48,841 nucleotides of DNA from Phycisphaerae bacterium (lineage in GTDB: Bacteria > Planctomycetota > Phycisphaerae > UBA1845). Position numbers and translations under genes: made by a program. The stretch covers positions 1 through 48,841 of the forward strand of contig JAGFJJ010000016.1 of assembly GCA_024102815.1 (NCBI GenBank), read 5' to 3'. Positions 9,493 to 17,442 of this stretch are shown here, one piece after another; positions within the stretch are counted from its first letter, which is position 1; each line of letters begins with the position of its first letter. The notes under the pieces are model-generated. The model ran no database searches. It was not told where the DNA came from and saw only the letters and a program-made list of their open reading frames with translations.

Positions 9493-11127
9493 TCAAACGC
9501 CCACCGCCTGCATGGGCGCCGTCCGCGGACCGGCTTCGGCCACCTCGCGCGACACGCCGTCCTTGTATTGCTCGAAGTTCTTCTGGAACATGCCCGCCAG
9601 CTTCTTGGCCTGCTCGTCGTAGGCCTTCGCGTCCTTCCACGTCGACCGCGGATTGAGCACGTTCCCCGTAATGCCCGCCACCTTCTTCGGCACCATGAAC
9701 CCGAACAGCGCATCCGGCTCCATCGGTGCCGAGACCAGCGATCCGTTCAGCGCCGCGTTGATCAGCGTGCGCGTCACCTCGATCTTCATCCGCGAACCTG
9801 TGCCATAGGGTCCCCCCGTCCAGCCGGTATTCACCAGCCAGCAGTCCGTGTCGTGCTGCCGCAGTTTCTTTGCCAATAACTCCGCGTAGGCCGCCGGATG
9901 CCGCGGCAGGAACGGCGCTCCAAAGCACGCGCTGAACGTCGCCGTCGGTTCCTTCACGCCTGCCTCGGTCCCCGCGACCTTGGCCGTGTATCCGCTGATG
10001 AAGTGGTACATCGCCTGCTCGGGCGTGAGCTTGGCGATCGGCGGCAGCACGCCGAAGGCATCGGCCGTAAGCATGATCACCGCCCGGGGATGTCCGGCCT
10101 TCCCGGATGTCACGATGTTCGGAATGTGCGTAAGCGGATACGACGCCCGCGTGTTCTCCGTAAACGTCGAATCAGTGAGATCAACACGCCGGCAGGCCGG
10201 GTCCATTCCCACGTTTTCGAGAATCGTGCCGAATCGTCTCGTGCACGCGAAGATCTCCGGCTCCGCGTCCTTCGAGAGGTTGATCACCTTCGCATAGCAG
10301 CCGCCTTCGAAGTTAAAAACGCCGTTGTCCGACCAGGCGTGTTCGTCGTCACCGATGAGCAGTCGATTCGGGTCGGCCGACAACGTCGTCTTTCCCGTGC
10401 CCGACAGTCCGAAGAAGATCGCCACGTCCTCCGGGTCGTCCTTGGCGACGTTCGCCGAGCAGTGCATGGGCAGCACGCCCTTCGCCGGCAGGATGTAGTT
10501 CAGCAGCGTGAATACGGACTTCTTGATCTCTCCGGCGTAGGCCGTCCCCCCGATCAGTATCATCTTCCGCGTAAAGCTCAGCGCTACGAAGGTTCCGCTG
10601 CGCGTCTTGTCCACGTCCGGATCGGCGTGGAAGTTCGGGCACTGGATGACCGTGAATTCCGGCATAAATCCGCGAATCTTCTCCGCGTCCTGCTCCGGCT
10701 GGATGAACATGTTTCGCGCAAACAGGCTGTGCCAGGCGAACTCCGTGATGATCCGCACCGGCAGCCGATAGCGCTCGTCCGCGCCCGCGAAGCAATCCTG
10801 GACGAACACCTTCTTGCCCCGCAGGTAGCTGCACATCCGCTTGTGCAGGTTGTCAAAGCGGTCCTGCGCGAACTTCACGTTGATCTTGCCCCACCAGATG
10901 TCCTTGCCCGTCTGCGGGTCATCGACCACGTACTTGTCGTTGGCCGACCGTCCCGTGTGCTGTCCCATCCGCACCACGAGCGGGCCGAGGTGCCCGATCT
11001 GCGCCTCGCCCTGGCGGATGGCGCTCTCATACAGCGCCGGCGTCGAGCGGTTCCAGTAGATGCTTCCCAGGTTCGTGAGTCCCGCGTGCTCAAGTCCGTA
11101 CCGGCAGACCAGGTCCGACATTTCCAT
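9493..11127 (-). CDS. pckA: Phosphoenolpyruvate carboxykinase (ATP)
   Basis: A 544-aa enzyme converting oxaloacetate and ATP to PEP and CO2, the entry step of gluconeogenesis. The family kinase-1a motif is clear: FFGLSGTGKTTLSADP (P-loop), followed by LLIGDDEHAWSDNGVFNFEGG with the metal-binding acidic residues. The substrate-binding region near GRSANDKYVVDD and the C-terminal RTLINAALNG also match. Length is normal for the ATP-type enzyme (about 530-540). The start at 11127 is preceded by AAAGGATAGG. It is transcribed in the same direction as the pfk-glgP pair but separated by 108 bases, and is divergent from ispH. Confidence 0.96.
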   Translation of the reverse strand: MEMSDLVCRYGLEHAGLTNLGSIYWNRSTPALYESAIRQGEAQIGHLGPLVVRMGQHTGRSANDKYVVDDPQTGKDIWWGKINVKFAQDRFDNLHKRMCSYLRGKKVFVQDCFAGADERYRLPVRIITEFAWHSLFARNMFIQPEQDAEKIRGFMPEFTVIQCPNFHADPDVDKTRSGTFVALSFTRKMILIGGTAYAGEIKKSVFTLLNYILPAKGVLPMHCSANVAKDDPEDVAIFFGLSGTGKTTLSADPNRLLIGDDEHAWSDNGVFNFEGGCYAKVINLSKDAEPEIFACTRRFGTILENVGMDPACRRVDLTDSTFTENTRASYPLTHIPNIVTSGKAGHPRAVIMLTADAFGVLPPIAKLTPEQAMYHFISGYTAKVAGTEAGVKEPTATFSACFGAPFLPRHPAAYAELLAKKLRQHDTDCWLVNTGWTGGPYGTGSRMKIEVTRTLINAALNGSLVSAPMEPDALFGFMVPKKVAGITGNVLNPRSTWKDAKAYDEQAKKLAGMFQKNFEQYKDGVSREVAEAGPRTAPMQAVGV

Positions 11128-11457
11128 GTGCCTATCCTTTGCTCGCTGGCCGAGGGACTCCCCGCTCGCGCGGAGTCCTTTGGCGCATGACTGATATCCA
11201 CCTATCTCATCGGACCCCCGTCGCGCCCGGATAAGACCGCCGTTTCGCGTGCAAACGTACTCCAGGGCAGAGTCCGAAAATGGCTGATCGCGGTGAACCG
11301 GAGCAGGGTCGTCGTTCGGAGACGGGATTGGCGGGATTTTCCTCGTCGACTAAGATCACTGGATACGGGAAGGGCCGGTAACGGACGTGCGCGCCGCATT
11401 CGCGACGCCGGCTTCGTTGCCTTTTCGATCAACCAGGTTTCGGCAACAGAAGACACG
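11128..11457. other. Divergent promoter region pckA / ispH
   Basis: No gene seen. This 330-base interval lies between two divergently transcribed genes and should contain both promoters. I cannot pick out confident -35/-10 pairs by eye. The ispH frame is open through part of it, but those residues lack homology to IspH. Confidence 0.4.
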
Positions 11458-12300
11458 ATGATCGTCAAAATCGCCACCGCTCGTGGATTCTGCTTCGGCG
11501 TCGAGGACGCCATCGAAATCGCCGAGGCCGCCGTGACCAACCACGGCCCCGGCAGGATCGTCGCCCTCGGACCTGTCATCCACAATCGTCAGGTCGTCGA
11601 AAAACTCGAGCGCCAAGGGCTCAACCAGTCCGGCGATCTCGAAACCGTCGACGGCGACAAGGCTGTCCTCATCCGCTCCCACGGCGCTCCCCCGGAGACG
11701 TTTGAAAAAGCGCGACAGCGCGGCCTGAGCATCGTCGACGCCACCTGCGTTCTCGTGAAGCGCGCCCAGAACGTCGTCCGCCAGCTCCACGAGGAAGGCT
11801 ATCACGTGGTGATGATCGGGGACCCCAATCACCCCGAGGTCCGTGGCGTCATCGGCTACGCCCCCAACGTCACCGTTATCGACCACGGCAGCGATCTCGA
11901 AGAGGCACTCCCCTACAAGGAACGACTCGGCATCGTCGCCCAGACCACGCATTCGCCCGAGCACGTCGCCCAGATGATCGCCGAGATCCTCAAGCGCCCC
12001 TACAAGGAAGTGAAAATCGTCAACACGCTCTGCCTGGAGGTCACCCGCCGCCAGGAAGCCGCCGTCACCCTCGCCCGCGAGGTCGACGTGATGTTCGTGC
12101 TCGGTGGACTCAACTCCGCCAACACCCGCGAGATGGCCCGCCTCTGCCGAGAGGCCGGCTGCGAGACCTACCATGTCGAGACCTACGAACAGCTCGAGCC
12201 GCACATGATCGACGGCAAACGCGTCGCCGGCGTCACGGCCGGCGCTTCCACCCCCGAAGACGTCATCGCCGACTTCGTCCGCCACCTCGAAAAGCTCTGA
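11458..12300 (+). CDS. ispH: 4-hydroxy-3-methylbut-2-enyl diphosphate reductase
   Basis: A 280-aa IspH/LytB protein, the last enzyme of the MEP isoprenoid pathway, reducing HMBPP to IPP and DMAPP with an iron-sulfur cluster. All three cluster cysteines are present: C12 (ARGFCFGV), C97 (VDATCVLV) and C192 (VNTLCLEV). The catalytic glutamate sits in NHPEVRGV and the substrate-binding residues in AQTTHS and SHGAPPE. Start at 11458 because the family begins immediately before the first cysteine motif; upstream in-frame residues do not match. The ribosome binding site is weak. Confidence 0.96.
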   Translation: MIVKIATARGFCFGVEDAIEIAEAAVTNHGPGRIVALGPVIHNRQVVEKLERQGLNQSGDLETVDGDKAVLIRSHGAPPETFEKARQRGLSIVDATCVLVKRAQNVVRQLHEEGYHVVMIGDPNHPEVRGVIGYAPNVTVIDHGSDLEEALPYKERLGIVAQTTHSPEHVAQMIAEILKRPYKEVKIVNTLCLEVTRRQEAAVTLAREVDVMFVLGGLNSANTREMARLCREAGCETYHVETYEQLEPHMIDGKRVAGVTAGASTPEDVIADFVRHLEKL

Positions 12301-12303
12301 ACT

Positions 12304-12330
12304 CTTCTCCCTTCGTGGCTTCGTCCCTAC
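12304..12330 (-). repeat. Family A octamer repeat, host copy
   Basis: Reads CTTCTCCCTTCGTGGCTTCG on plus, which on minus gives GCCACGAAGGGA, exactly the 3' edge that precedes many prophage start codons. It lies between ispH and the HAD gene. Confidence 0.55.
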
Positions 12331-12349
12331 TTCTTGCTACCATGTCTCG

Positions 12350-13252
12350 ATGTCCCGCTTCGACCTCATTTTCGTCGACTTCTACGGCACCGTCTCCTCC
12401 GGCGACCGCGAGGCCGTCGAGTCCGTCTGCACCCGCGTCGTTCAGGACTTCGAGCTCCCTCTTTCCCCGCCCACCTTCGCCGTCCGCTGGGGCGAGCATT
12501 TCTTCGCCGCCCTCGACGCCAGCAACGGGCCGAACTTTCGCACCCTCCACGAATGCGTCTGCCTCAGCCTGACCCAGGCCGTCGGTGACTTCGATCTCCG
12601 CATCGACGCCCCGGCCTACGTGGAAGAGCTGGAGCGCTATTGGGCCAATCCGCCCATCTACAGCGACGCCCTCGAGTTCCTCCGACGCGTTCCGCTCCCC
12701 ACCTGCTGCGTCTCCAACGCCGATACCGAACCGCTGCTCGTCGCCATCGAGCGTCACAAGCTCCGCTTCACCTGCGTGATGACTTCGGAAATGGCCCGCA
12801 GCTACAAACCCCACGCCGAGATCTTCCGCCACGCCGCCCGAGCGGTAAGCGGAGCCTCGTCGGCCGTGTGTGACTATGGCAAACTTCCTGGCGAGCCGTG
12901 TGGCTTCAGCCCGCGCGGACCCGCTCAATCGGGTGCCATGGCCAAGCTCGCCGAAGGTGAGCGCCGCCATGCTCCTTCGGAGAAACCGGGCGCGGGTGCC
13001 ATGGCCAAGCTCGCCGAAGGTGAGCGCCGCCATGCTCTTCCGCCGGAACTCGACGCTCTCCACTTGCTCACGTCCGACCCCAAGCGCATCCTCCACGTCG
13101 GCGATTCCCTCCACGCCGACGTCGGCGGCGCCGCACCCCTCGGCCTCACAACCGTCTGGCTTTGCCGCGACAGCCGCACCCACGACATCGGCCGCGCCCG
13201 CGCCGACCACATGATCCGCTCCCTCGACGAACTCCTCGATTTGGTGGCCTAG
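12350..13252 (+). CDS. HAD-superfamily hydrolase with repeat insertion
   Basis: A 300-aa haloacid dehalogenase-like hydrolase, cytoplasmic, substrate unknown. Motif I is FVDFYGTVSSG, with the nucleophile Asp, although the second Asp of DxD is replaced by Tyr (DFYGT). Motif II is VSNAD, motif III lies near SYKPHAEIF, and motif IV is HVGDSLHADVGGA. Between motifs III and IV about 70 residues of low-complexity sequence are inserted. They contain two tandem in-frame copies of a 63-nt repeat unit giving MAKLAEGERRHA. Relatives of this subfamily are usually about 230 aa, matching the size without the insert. The insert falls in a surface loop by position, so the enzyme may still fold. Follows ispH on the same strand. 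Confidence 0.85.
   Translation: MSRFDLIFVDFYGTVSSGDREAVESVCTRVVQDFELPLSPPTFAVRWGEHFFAALDASNGPNFRTLHECVCLSLTQAVGDFDLRIDAPAYVEELERYWANPPIYSDALEFLRRVPLPTCCVSNADTEPLLVAIERHKLRFTCVMTSEMARSYKPHAEIFRHAARAVSGASSAVCDYGKLPGEPCGFSPRGPAQSGAMAKLAEGERRHAPSEKPGAGAMAKLAEGERRHALPPELDALHLLTSDPKRILHVGDSLHADVGGAAPLGLTTVWLCRDSRTHDIGRARADHMIRSLDELLDLVA
12931..13037 (+). repeat. Tandem 63-nt repeat inside HAD gene
   Basis: Two copies of a 44-nt conserved core (12931-12974 and 12994-13037) start GGGTGCCATGGCCAAGCTCG and have a period of 63 nt, i.e. 21 codons, so the reading frame is kept. The copies are identical over the core. It is unrelated to the A, B and C families of the prophage. Confidence 0.9.
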
Positions 13253-13293
13253 ACTAGGACCGGCGGAGCGGCTCGGCCTTGAAGGGATCGAGA

Positions 13294-14304
13294 TCAGAAG
13301 CCTTGGTCGCCGATTCGACCTCCAGCTTGCATATTGCTGTCACTACTTATCGGTGAGAGAATCTCATCAAGTTGGAGACCGCATTCTCCAAATCTGGTGG
13401 TCAAGAAGTCGGGGAAATCCCGCACTGCACTTGGCTCAGCAATCGCGTATATCTGCCTGCCGACATCCGTCAGAAGGACTCGCCCGATATCAATTCGCTC
13501 CGCTCGCTCAGAAAACAAAAGCCGAAACCGACGCTCTTGATACTGCAAGTTCAGAAACCATCCTTCTGGCTGCGTCGGCAGAGTGAGCGTCTGAGAATAG
13601 CCGGAATCGTTCGTGGATATCAGGCCTAGGCTCGCGAGGTGGAGGCAGTGCTCAAACGTTAGGCCCCGTTCTTTGTAGTAGCTTGTTCTACGAAAAATCA
13701 GCGGGAACGGACTATTCTCAATGCGTACGACGAATCCCGCAAGCCGTTGAAACAGACTGGCGTCAGCTGGTTCAAAGCACGCGACAGCATTCACGGTGCG
13801 TCGGGCAATCGAACCAGGATTGTTGAATTGTTGAGCAAGCAGGTAGGCAAACAACTGCTGCATTTCAGAGTTACTATATTGGCGAGCTTGTTTGAAGAAA
13901 TTCGCAATCCAGTCGCTATCGACCTCTTCGGGTCGAGCCGAGTCGTTCAGGAGGGGGAGTGTCTTTTCTGCGACGGACTCCATGTTGTCCTGATTTCGGT
14001 GTAGCTCGGCAAGCCATCTTTGCTGCGCGCGCTTAACGCGTGCAGCATCATGTTTTACTCCAAGTTCCTCAAGCTTGATGTCGGTCCTCGCTCTAACAAG
14101 GTCGGCTTCGCATTTCTTCTCTACTGCCAGCAACTTCTTCTCGGGGTCTCGCCAATCACCGATGAACTCTGAGATTCTATCTATTACACGTTCGAGGGTG
14201 CTAGAGCGAACGTCCAGCTTGACCTTGAGAATCGCGGGCAGTTTCATTCGGGTAATGTATGGGTCCAACACCAGTACGGTCAAGGGAGTCCGCCGGAAGT
14301 CCAT
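13294..14304 (-). CDS. DUF2806-like protein
   Basis: About 336 aa, cytoplasmic, function unknown. The central segment DWIANFFKQARQYSNSEMQQ followed by LFAYLLAQQFNNPGS matches the pattern I associate with DUF2806 proteins. The N-terminal 120 residues are charged and probably helical (EKKLLAVEKKCEADLVRART). Codon use and GC content are clearly lower than in the neighbours, and it faces the opposite way, both hinting at horizontal acquisition. The start at 14304 is chosen for the GGAAGGGGGGAAGTA ribosome binding site; an upstream ATG at 14343 and an internal ATG near the conserved LPAILKVKLDV are alternatives. The 5' end lies 47 bases from the divergent epimerase gene. Confidence 0.65.
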   Translation of the reverse strand: MDFRRTPLTVLVLDPYITRMKLPAILKVKLDVRSSTLERVIDRISEFIGDWRDPEKKLLAVEKKCEADLVRARTDIKLEELGVKHDAARVKRAQQRWLAELHRNQDNMESVAEKTLPLLNDSARPEEVDSDWIANFFKQARQYSNSEMQQLFAYLLAQQFNNPGSIARRTVNAVACFEPADASLFQRLAGFVVRIENSPFPLIFRRTSYYKERGLTFEHCLHLASLGLISTNDSGYSQTLTLPTQPEGWFLNLQYQERRFRLLFSERAERIDIGRVLLTDVGRQIYAIAEPSAVRDFPDFLTTRFGECGLQLDEILSPISSDSNMQAGGRIGDQGF

Positions 14305-14351
14305 TACTTCCCCCCTTCCACTCCCCGCCTCGCTCCCTATCATTCCTTTCC

Positions 14352-15323
14352 ATGCTCCTCCTCATCACCGGTACCTCCGGCCACCTCGGCGAAGCCCTCG
14401 TCCGCACCCTCCAGGGCAGCGGCCACGACATCGTCGGCATCGACATCCTCCCCTCGCCTTTCACGACGCACGTCGGTTCGATTGTCGACCGGGACTTCAT
14501 CAAGAAAGTGATCGATGGCGCCGACGCCGTCATCCACACCGCCACCCTGCACAAGCCCCACATCGCCACACACTCGAATCAGGCCTTCGTCGACACCAAC
14601 ATCACCGGCACCCTCAACCTGCTCGAAGAATCCGTCCGCGCTGGCGTCAAATCCTTCATCTTCACCAGCACGACCAGCACCTTCGGCCGCGCCCTGCGAC
14701 CCCCGCGCGGCGCCCCGGCCGTCTGGGTTACCGAATCCCTCACCCCCGCCCCCCGCAACATCTACGGCGTCACCAAGTGCGCCGCCGAGGACCTCTGCGA
14801 ACTCGCCGCCCGCAACGACAAACTCCCCTGCATCATCCTCCGAACCTCCCGATTCTTCCCCGAGGAGGACGATGACGCCGTCGTCCGTGACGCCTACGAC
14901 GACGGAAACGTGAAGGCCGTCGAGTTCCTCTACCGCCGCGCCGACATCGCCGACGTCGTCTCTGCCCACCTCCGCGCTCTCGAACTCGCTTCGTCCATCG
15001 GCTTCGGACGCTACATCATCTCCGCCACCACGCCCTTCGAGCCCAGCGACGTCGCCGAACTCAACACGGACGCCCCGGCCGTCCTTCGCCGCCGCATTCC
15101 CGACTACGAATCCGAATTCGCCCGCCGCGGCTGGCGGATGTTTCCGTGCATCGACCGCGTTTACGACAACGCTCTCGCCCGCCGCGAGTTAGGCTGGACA
15201 CCGCAGTACGACTTCGCCCGCGTCCTCGCTTCCCTCCGCGCCGGCGAGGACCCCCGCAGTCCCTTGGCTCGGGCCATCGGCTCCAAGGGCTACCATTTCA
15301 GGCGTCCCGACCGTCCGCCGTAG
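14352..15323 (+). CDS. NAD(P)-dependent epimerase/dehydratase family protein
   Basis: A 323-aa extended short-chain dehydrogenase/reductase. The N-terminal nucleotide-binding motif LLITGTSGHLGEALVR is present. The catalytic triad positions fit STTS (Ser/Thr) and the YxxxK motif in NIYGVTKCAAEDL, and DTNITGTLNLLEESVRAGV is the usual helix region. Family members act on nucleotide sugars or similar substrates; the exact substrate cannot be read from the sequence. The start at 14352 is immediately before the Rossmann strand. Last host gene before the prophage. Confidence 0.88.
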   Translation: MLLLITGTSGHLGEALVRTLQGSGHDIVGIDILPSPFTTHVGSIVDRDFIKKVIDGADAVIHTATLHKPHIATHSNQAFVDTNITGTLNLLEESVRAGVKSFIFTSTTSTFGRALRPPRGAPAVWVTESLTPAPRNIYGVTKCAAEDLCELAARNDKLPCIILRTSRFFPEEDDDAVVRDAYDDGNVKAVEFLYRRADIADVVSAHLRALELASSIGFGRYIISATTPFEPSDVAELNTDAPAVLRRRIPDYESEFARRGWRMFPCIDRVYDNALARRELGWTPQYDFARVLASLRAGEDPRSPLARAIGSKGYHFRRPDRPP

Positions 15324-15576
15324 CCCGGCATCGACCGCCTCATTCCACGTTGTGTCTTCGTGCCACTTCCGGGCGCGCTCACTCGAATTGCGCATTCGAC
15401 TGAGCGCCCATGCGCGTTATTACCTGTAGAGGGACCGCGTTTCCGATTCGCCGTCGCGGTACCCGTTTCCATTGCAGGGGGATCCCGTATTCACTGCCGA
15501 TTTCCCCGATGGGCCCGGATGCACGCCTAACCGTGGCAGGGGCGGCACAGTCCATTCAAGAAGGAGGGAGCGAATT

Positions 15577-15681
15577 ATGTCCGAAAACGGGCGCAAAGAA
15601 CGCTCATTTGAATGTCAGTCTGAGAGATACCTAGGTTTTGCGCAAATCGGAATCGACGCGGAAACGCGTCTAAGTCGTTGA
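15577..15681 (+). pseudogene. Possible 5' fragment of a host gene cut by the prophage
   Basis: The ATG at 15577 has a near-perfect AAGGAGG ribosome binding site 9 bases upstream, yet the frame (starting MSENGRKERSFECQSE) ends after 34 codons. It stops inside the motif array that I take to be the prophage end. A real host gene whose 3' part was displaced by insertion would look like this. Alternatively it is a genuine small protein. No homology recognised. Confidence 0.35.
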
Positions 15682-15800
15682 AATAACGCGAGTTGCGAGC
15701 GAATTGAGGGGGCGGGGAGGTTTTGCGCACGCAAGACGGTTCCGGCCAGTTGCGCTTGGTTTTGCGCTCTTGTCGGAGCGCTGCAAGTTGCGGTGAATTG
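15634..15800 (+). repeat. Repeated motifs resembling transposase end-binding sites
   Basis: GGTTTTGCGC occurs three times (15634-15643, 15719-15728, 15758-15767). AGTTGCG followed after two or three bases by GAATTG occurs twice (15691-15706, 15786-15800), with a further AGTTGCGC at 15748-15755. Mu-type phages carry several transposase-binding sites at each end, so an array just outside the last phage gene is expected of a prophage terminus. Confidence 0.5.
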
Positions 15801-15849
15801 CGGGTTTATAAGAGAAATGGGAGCGTGGCCGCTCCGACGCTCCGACAAG
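15769..15849. repeat. 12-bp inverted repeat near prophage end
   Basis: CTTGTCGGAGCG at 15769-15780 is mirrored by CGCTCCGACAAG at 15838-15849. Further TCCGAC half-sites occur at 15833 and 15853 and GTCGGA at 15903. It could be a protein-binding site at the phage end or a regulatory operator. Confidence 0.6.
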
Positions 15850-16018
15850 CGGTCCGACAGAATTGGTGAATAGAATTGCAGCGGCAGGCGATATGTGGAA
15901 GTGTCGGAGGATAGATTCGCCAGATTGCCGGGCTTGCCAAGTGCTTCGAGGATGGGTCGAACCGCCGTTCATCGAAGTCCATCTTAACAGCTATCTTAAC
16001 AGCAGCCACGAGGCCATG

Positions 16019-16032
16019 CCCGGCAAGCCGGG
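16019..16032. repeat. Family C palindrome
   Basis: CCCGGCAAGCCGGG followed by TCTGC, with GCCACGAGG just upstream, near the end of the leftmost phage gene. Confidence 0.8.
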
Positions 16033-16053
16033 TCTGCAAGGGAACGGAGCAAA

Positions 16054-17442
16054 CTACCCGGACAACCGCAGGGCGACGCCGAGGCGCTGGATGCCGGAGC
16101 GGGCGGGACGCAGGTGCGGGCGGAGGAGGGCGACCTTGCGCTTGCGCACGAGCAGGTCGAGCTCGTGCTCCATCCGCGCTGCTGCCGCCGCGCGACGCCA
16201 CTTCGGATTGTCGTCCAGCCACTCCTTCGCGGCGACGTCGAGACGATCTCGAAGAGTCTTCGGAAGCGACTCCCACCAGAGGGGCAACGTGGCCACGGCC
16301 TGCTTCTCGGCCTCGCGGTCACCCTGGCCGACGCCGATCAACATACGACGCATCCCATCGTCCAGCAAGCCCAATGACTCCGCCACCGTCTGCGGGTCGC
16401 GGTTCCCAGCCAGGGCCGGCGGACCATCGATGGGCACGGAAGCCAACACCTGACGCGCGGCATTATCCGCCCCGATGGAGCGTAGCAGGCGGGCGGCGTT
16501 CGGAAGAAGCGACGGAGCCACGGAGGCACGAAGGCACGAAGGGGCTGCGGAGGGAGGATCAACGGGAGTGGCCATGGCGGCGATGGCGCGGCGGGTGCCG
16601 CGGTGAGCGGCGTCACGCTTGCGGGCCTTGGGTTGAGGAGGGCACGAAAGCACAGAGCCACCCGGCAAGCCGGGACTGCTGTGGCACGAAGCAGAGGCAG
16701 GAGGACGGAGAGGAGTCTCGCTCTCACGGAGGGCGGCGGACTGGCGGCGGTAGTCGGCTTGGTCGGCGGCACGCAAGAGCCAGGTCTGCACGTCGTGCTT
16801 CGCCCAGCGGGCGAAGGACTTGAACGGATAACGCTGACGGTCGCACGGCCAGGCGTAGTAGCAATCGACGGCGGCGAGGAGGTCGGCAAGCTGGAAGCCC
16901 TGGCGGAGTACGCGTACACCACTGTGCATCACTGTGGTGCAGATTGTCTCGACGTTGCCGATGCGGAAGCACCACCAGGCGAGAAGCTTGACCGCGGATT
17001 CCGCTTCGGCGGCGGTGAAACTCGCTACGGCCCGTGGGGCGGCGACGTAGCCGTCCCGCAACGACGCCTCGCCTTCCGTGTGGAAGCGCTCGGCCCAGAG
17101 CATGATCGAGCGGATGGAGACACGCTCGCTGGTGGACTCGACCACACGCCGCGCGGCCTCGCGCTGGGAGAGGGTGGAGTCGGTGCTGCGGAGGTCGTTG
17201 AAGCGTTTGACGCACTGCACGCGAAAGGACTCGCGGGCGGAGTGAGGAGAAGGCAATTGGCAATAGGCAGTAGGCAACGGCGAAGAGGTCTGCTCTGTGC
17301 CTGGCCTCATAGAGCGGTAGTCGATGGGCACGCGGTCACGGGCGTAGGTGGCGTAGGGAAACGCTACCGAGCCCACAACGCGATCGCCGTCGCGCGAGGC
17401 GGTGAGCACCAGGCCGAGGAAGTTGAAGGAGCTATCGAGCAT
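16054..17442 (-). CDS. Unknown phage early protein with three repeat insertions
   Basis: A 462-aa protein of unknown function, last in the leftward early operon. The start ATG overlaps the stop of the upstream gene as TGATG, so translation is coupled. Coherent stretches include a possible helix-turn-helix region (SQREAARRVVESTSERVSIR) and a charged C-terminus (RMEHELDLLVRKRKVALL). Three foreign-looking segments are read in frame: a family B segment near residues 50-68 (SSPLPTAYCQLPS), a family A-C-A segment near 247-275 (CHSSPGLPGGSVLSCPPQPK) and a family A segment near 300-318 ([14 protein letters not shown]). Without them the protein would be about 390 aa. No homologue recognised; the insertions may have altered or destroyed the original function. 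Confidence 0.6.
   Translation of the reverse strand: MLDSSFNFLGLVLTASRDGDRVVGSVAFPYATYARDRVPIDYRSMRPGTEQTSSPLPTAYCQLPSPHSARESFRVQCVKRFNDLRSTDSTLSQREAARRVVESTSERVSIRSIMLWAERFHTEGEASLRDGYVAAPRAVASFTAAEAESAVKLLAWWCFRIGNVETICTTVMHSGVRVLRQGFQLADLLAAVDCYYAWPCDRQRYPFKSFARWAKHDVQTWLLRAADQADYRRQSAALRESETPLRPPASASCHSSPGLPGGSVLSCPPQPKARKRDAAHRGTRRAIAAMATPVDPPSAAPSCLRASVAPSLLPNAARLLRSIGADNAARQVLASVPIDGPPALAGNRDPQTVAESLGLLDDGMRRMLIGVGQGDREAEKQAVATLPLWWESLPKTLRDRLDVAAKEWLDDNPKWRRAAAAARMEHELDLLVRKRKVALLRPHLRPARSGIQRLGVALRLSG
16516..16542 (+). repeat. Family A repeat, in frame within the 462-aa gene
   Basis: AGCCACGGAGGCACGAAGGC and on: three 8-nt units, read from minus as SCLRASVAP. Confidence 0.85.
16641..16696 (+). 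repeat. Family A-C-A composite, in frame
   Basis: A-type units, then the C palindrome at about 16660-16673, then GGCACGAAGCAGAGG. Read through by the 462-aa gene on minus. Confidence 0.85.
17251..17280 (+). repeat. Family B heptamer repeat, in frame
   Basis: Four degenerate 7-nt GGCAAYR units, read from minus as LPTAYCQLP in the 462-aa gene. Confidence 0.85.

Larger units (their letters stand above)
15324..16053. other. Host/prophage junction region, mostly non-coding
   Basis: No long gene. It contains a small open frame with a strong ribosome binding site (15577-15681), an array of short repeated motifs (15634-15800), a 12-bp inverted repeat (15769-15849), a duplicated ATCTTAACAGCT (15981-16003) and one family C palindrome (16019-16032). 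The array is the best candidate for the left end of the prophage. Confidence 0.6.

Noticed and set aside
5404..9879. Long plus-strand open frames opposite glgP, pfk and pckA
   Set aside because: They are GC-driven shadows of three clearly identified enzymes on minus.
14515..14969. Open frames on both strands inside the epimerase gene
   Set aside because: Ser/Pro/Thr-only or Gly/Asp-only composition, typical of out-of-frame reading of GC-rich DNA.
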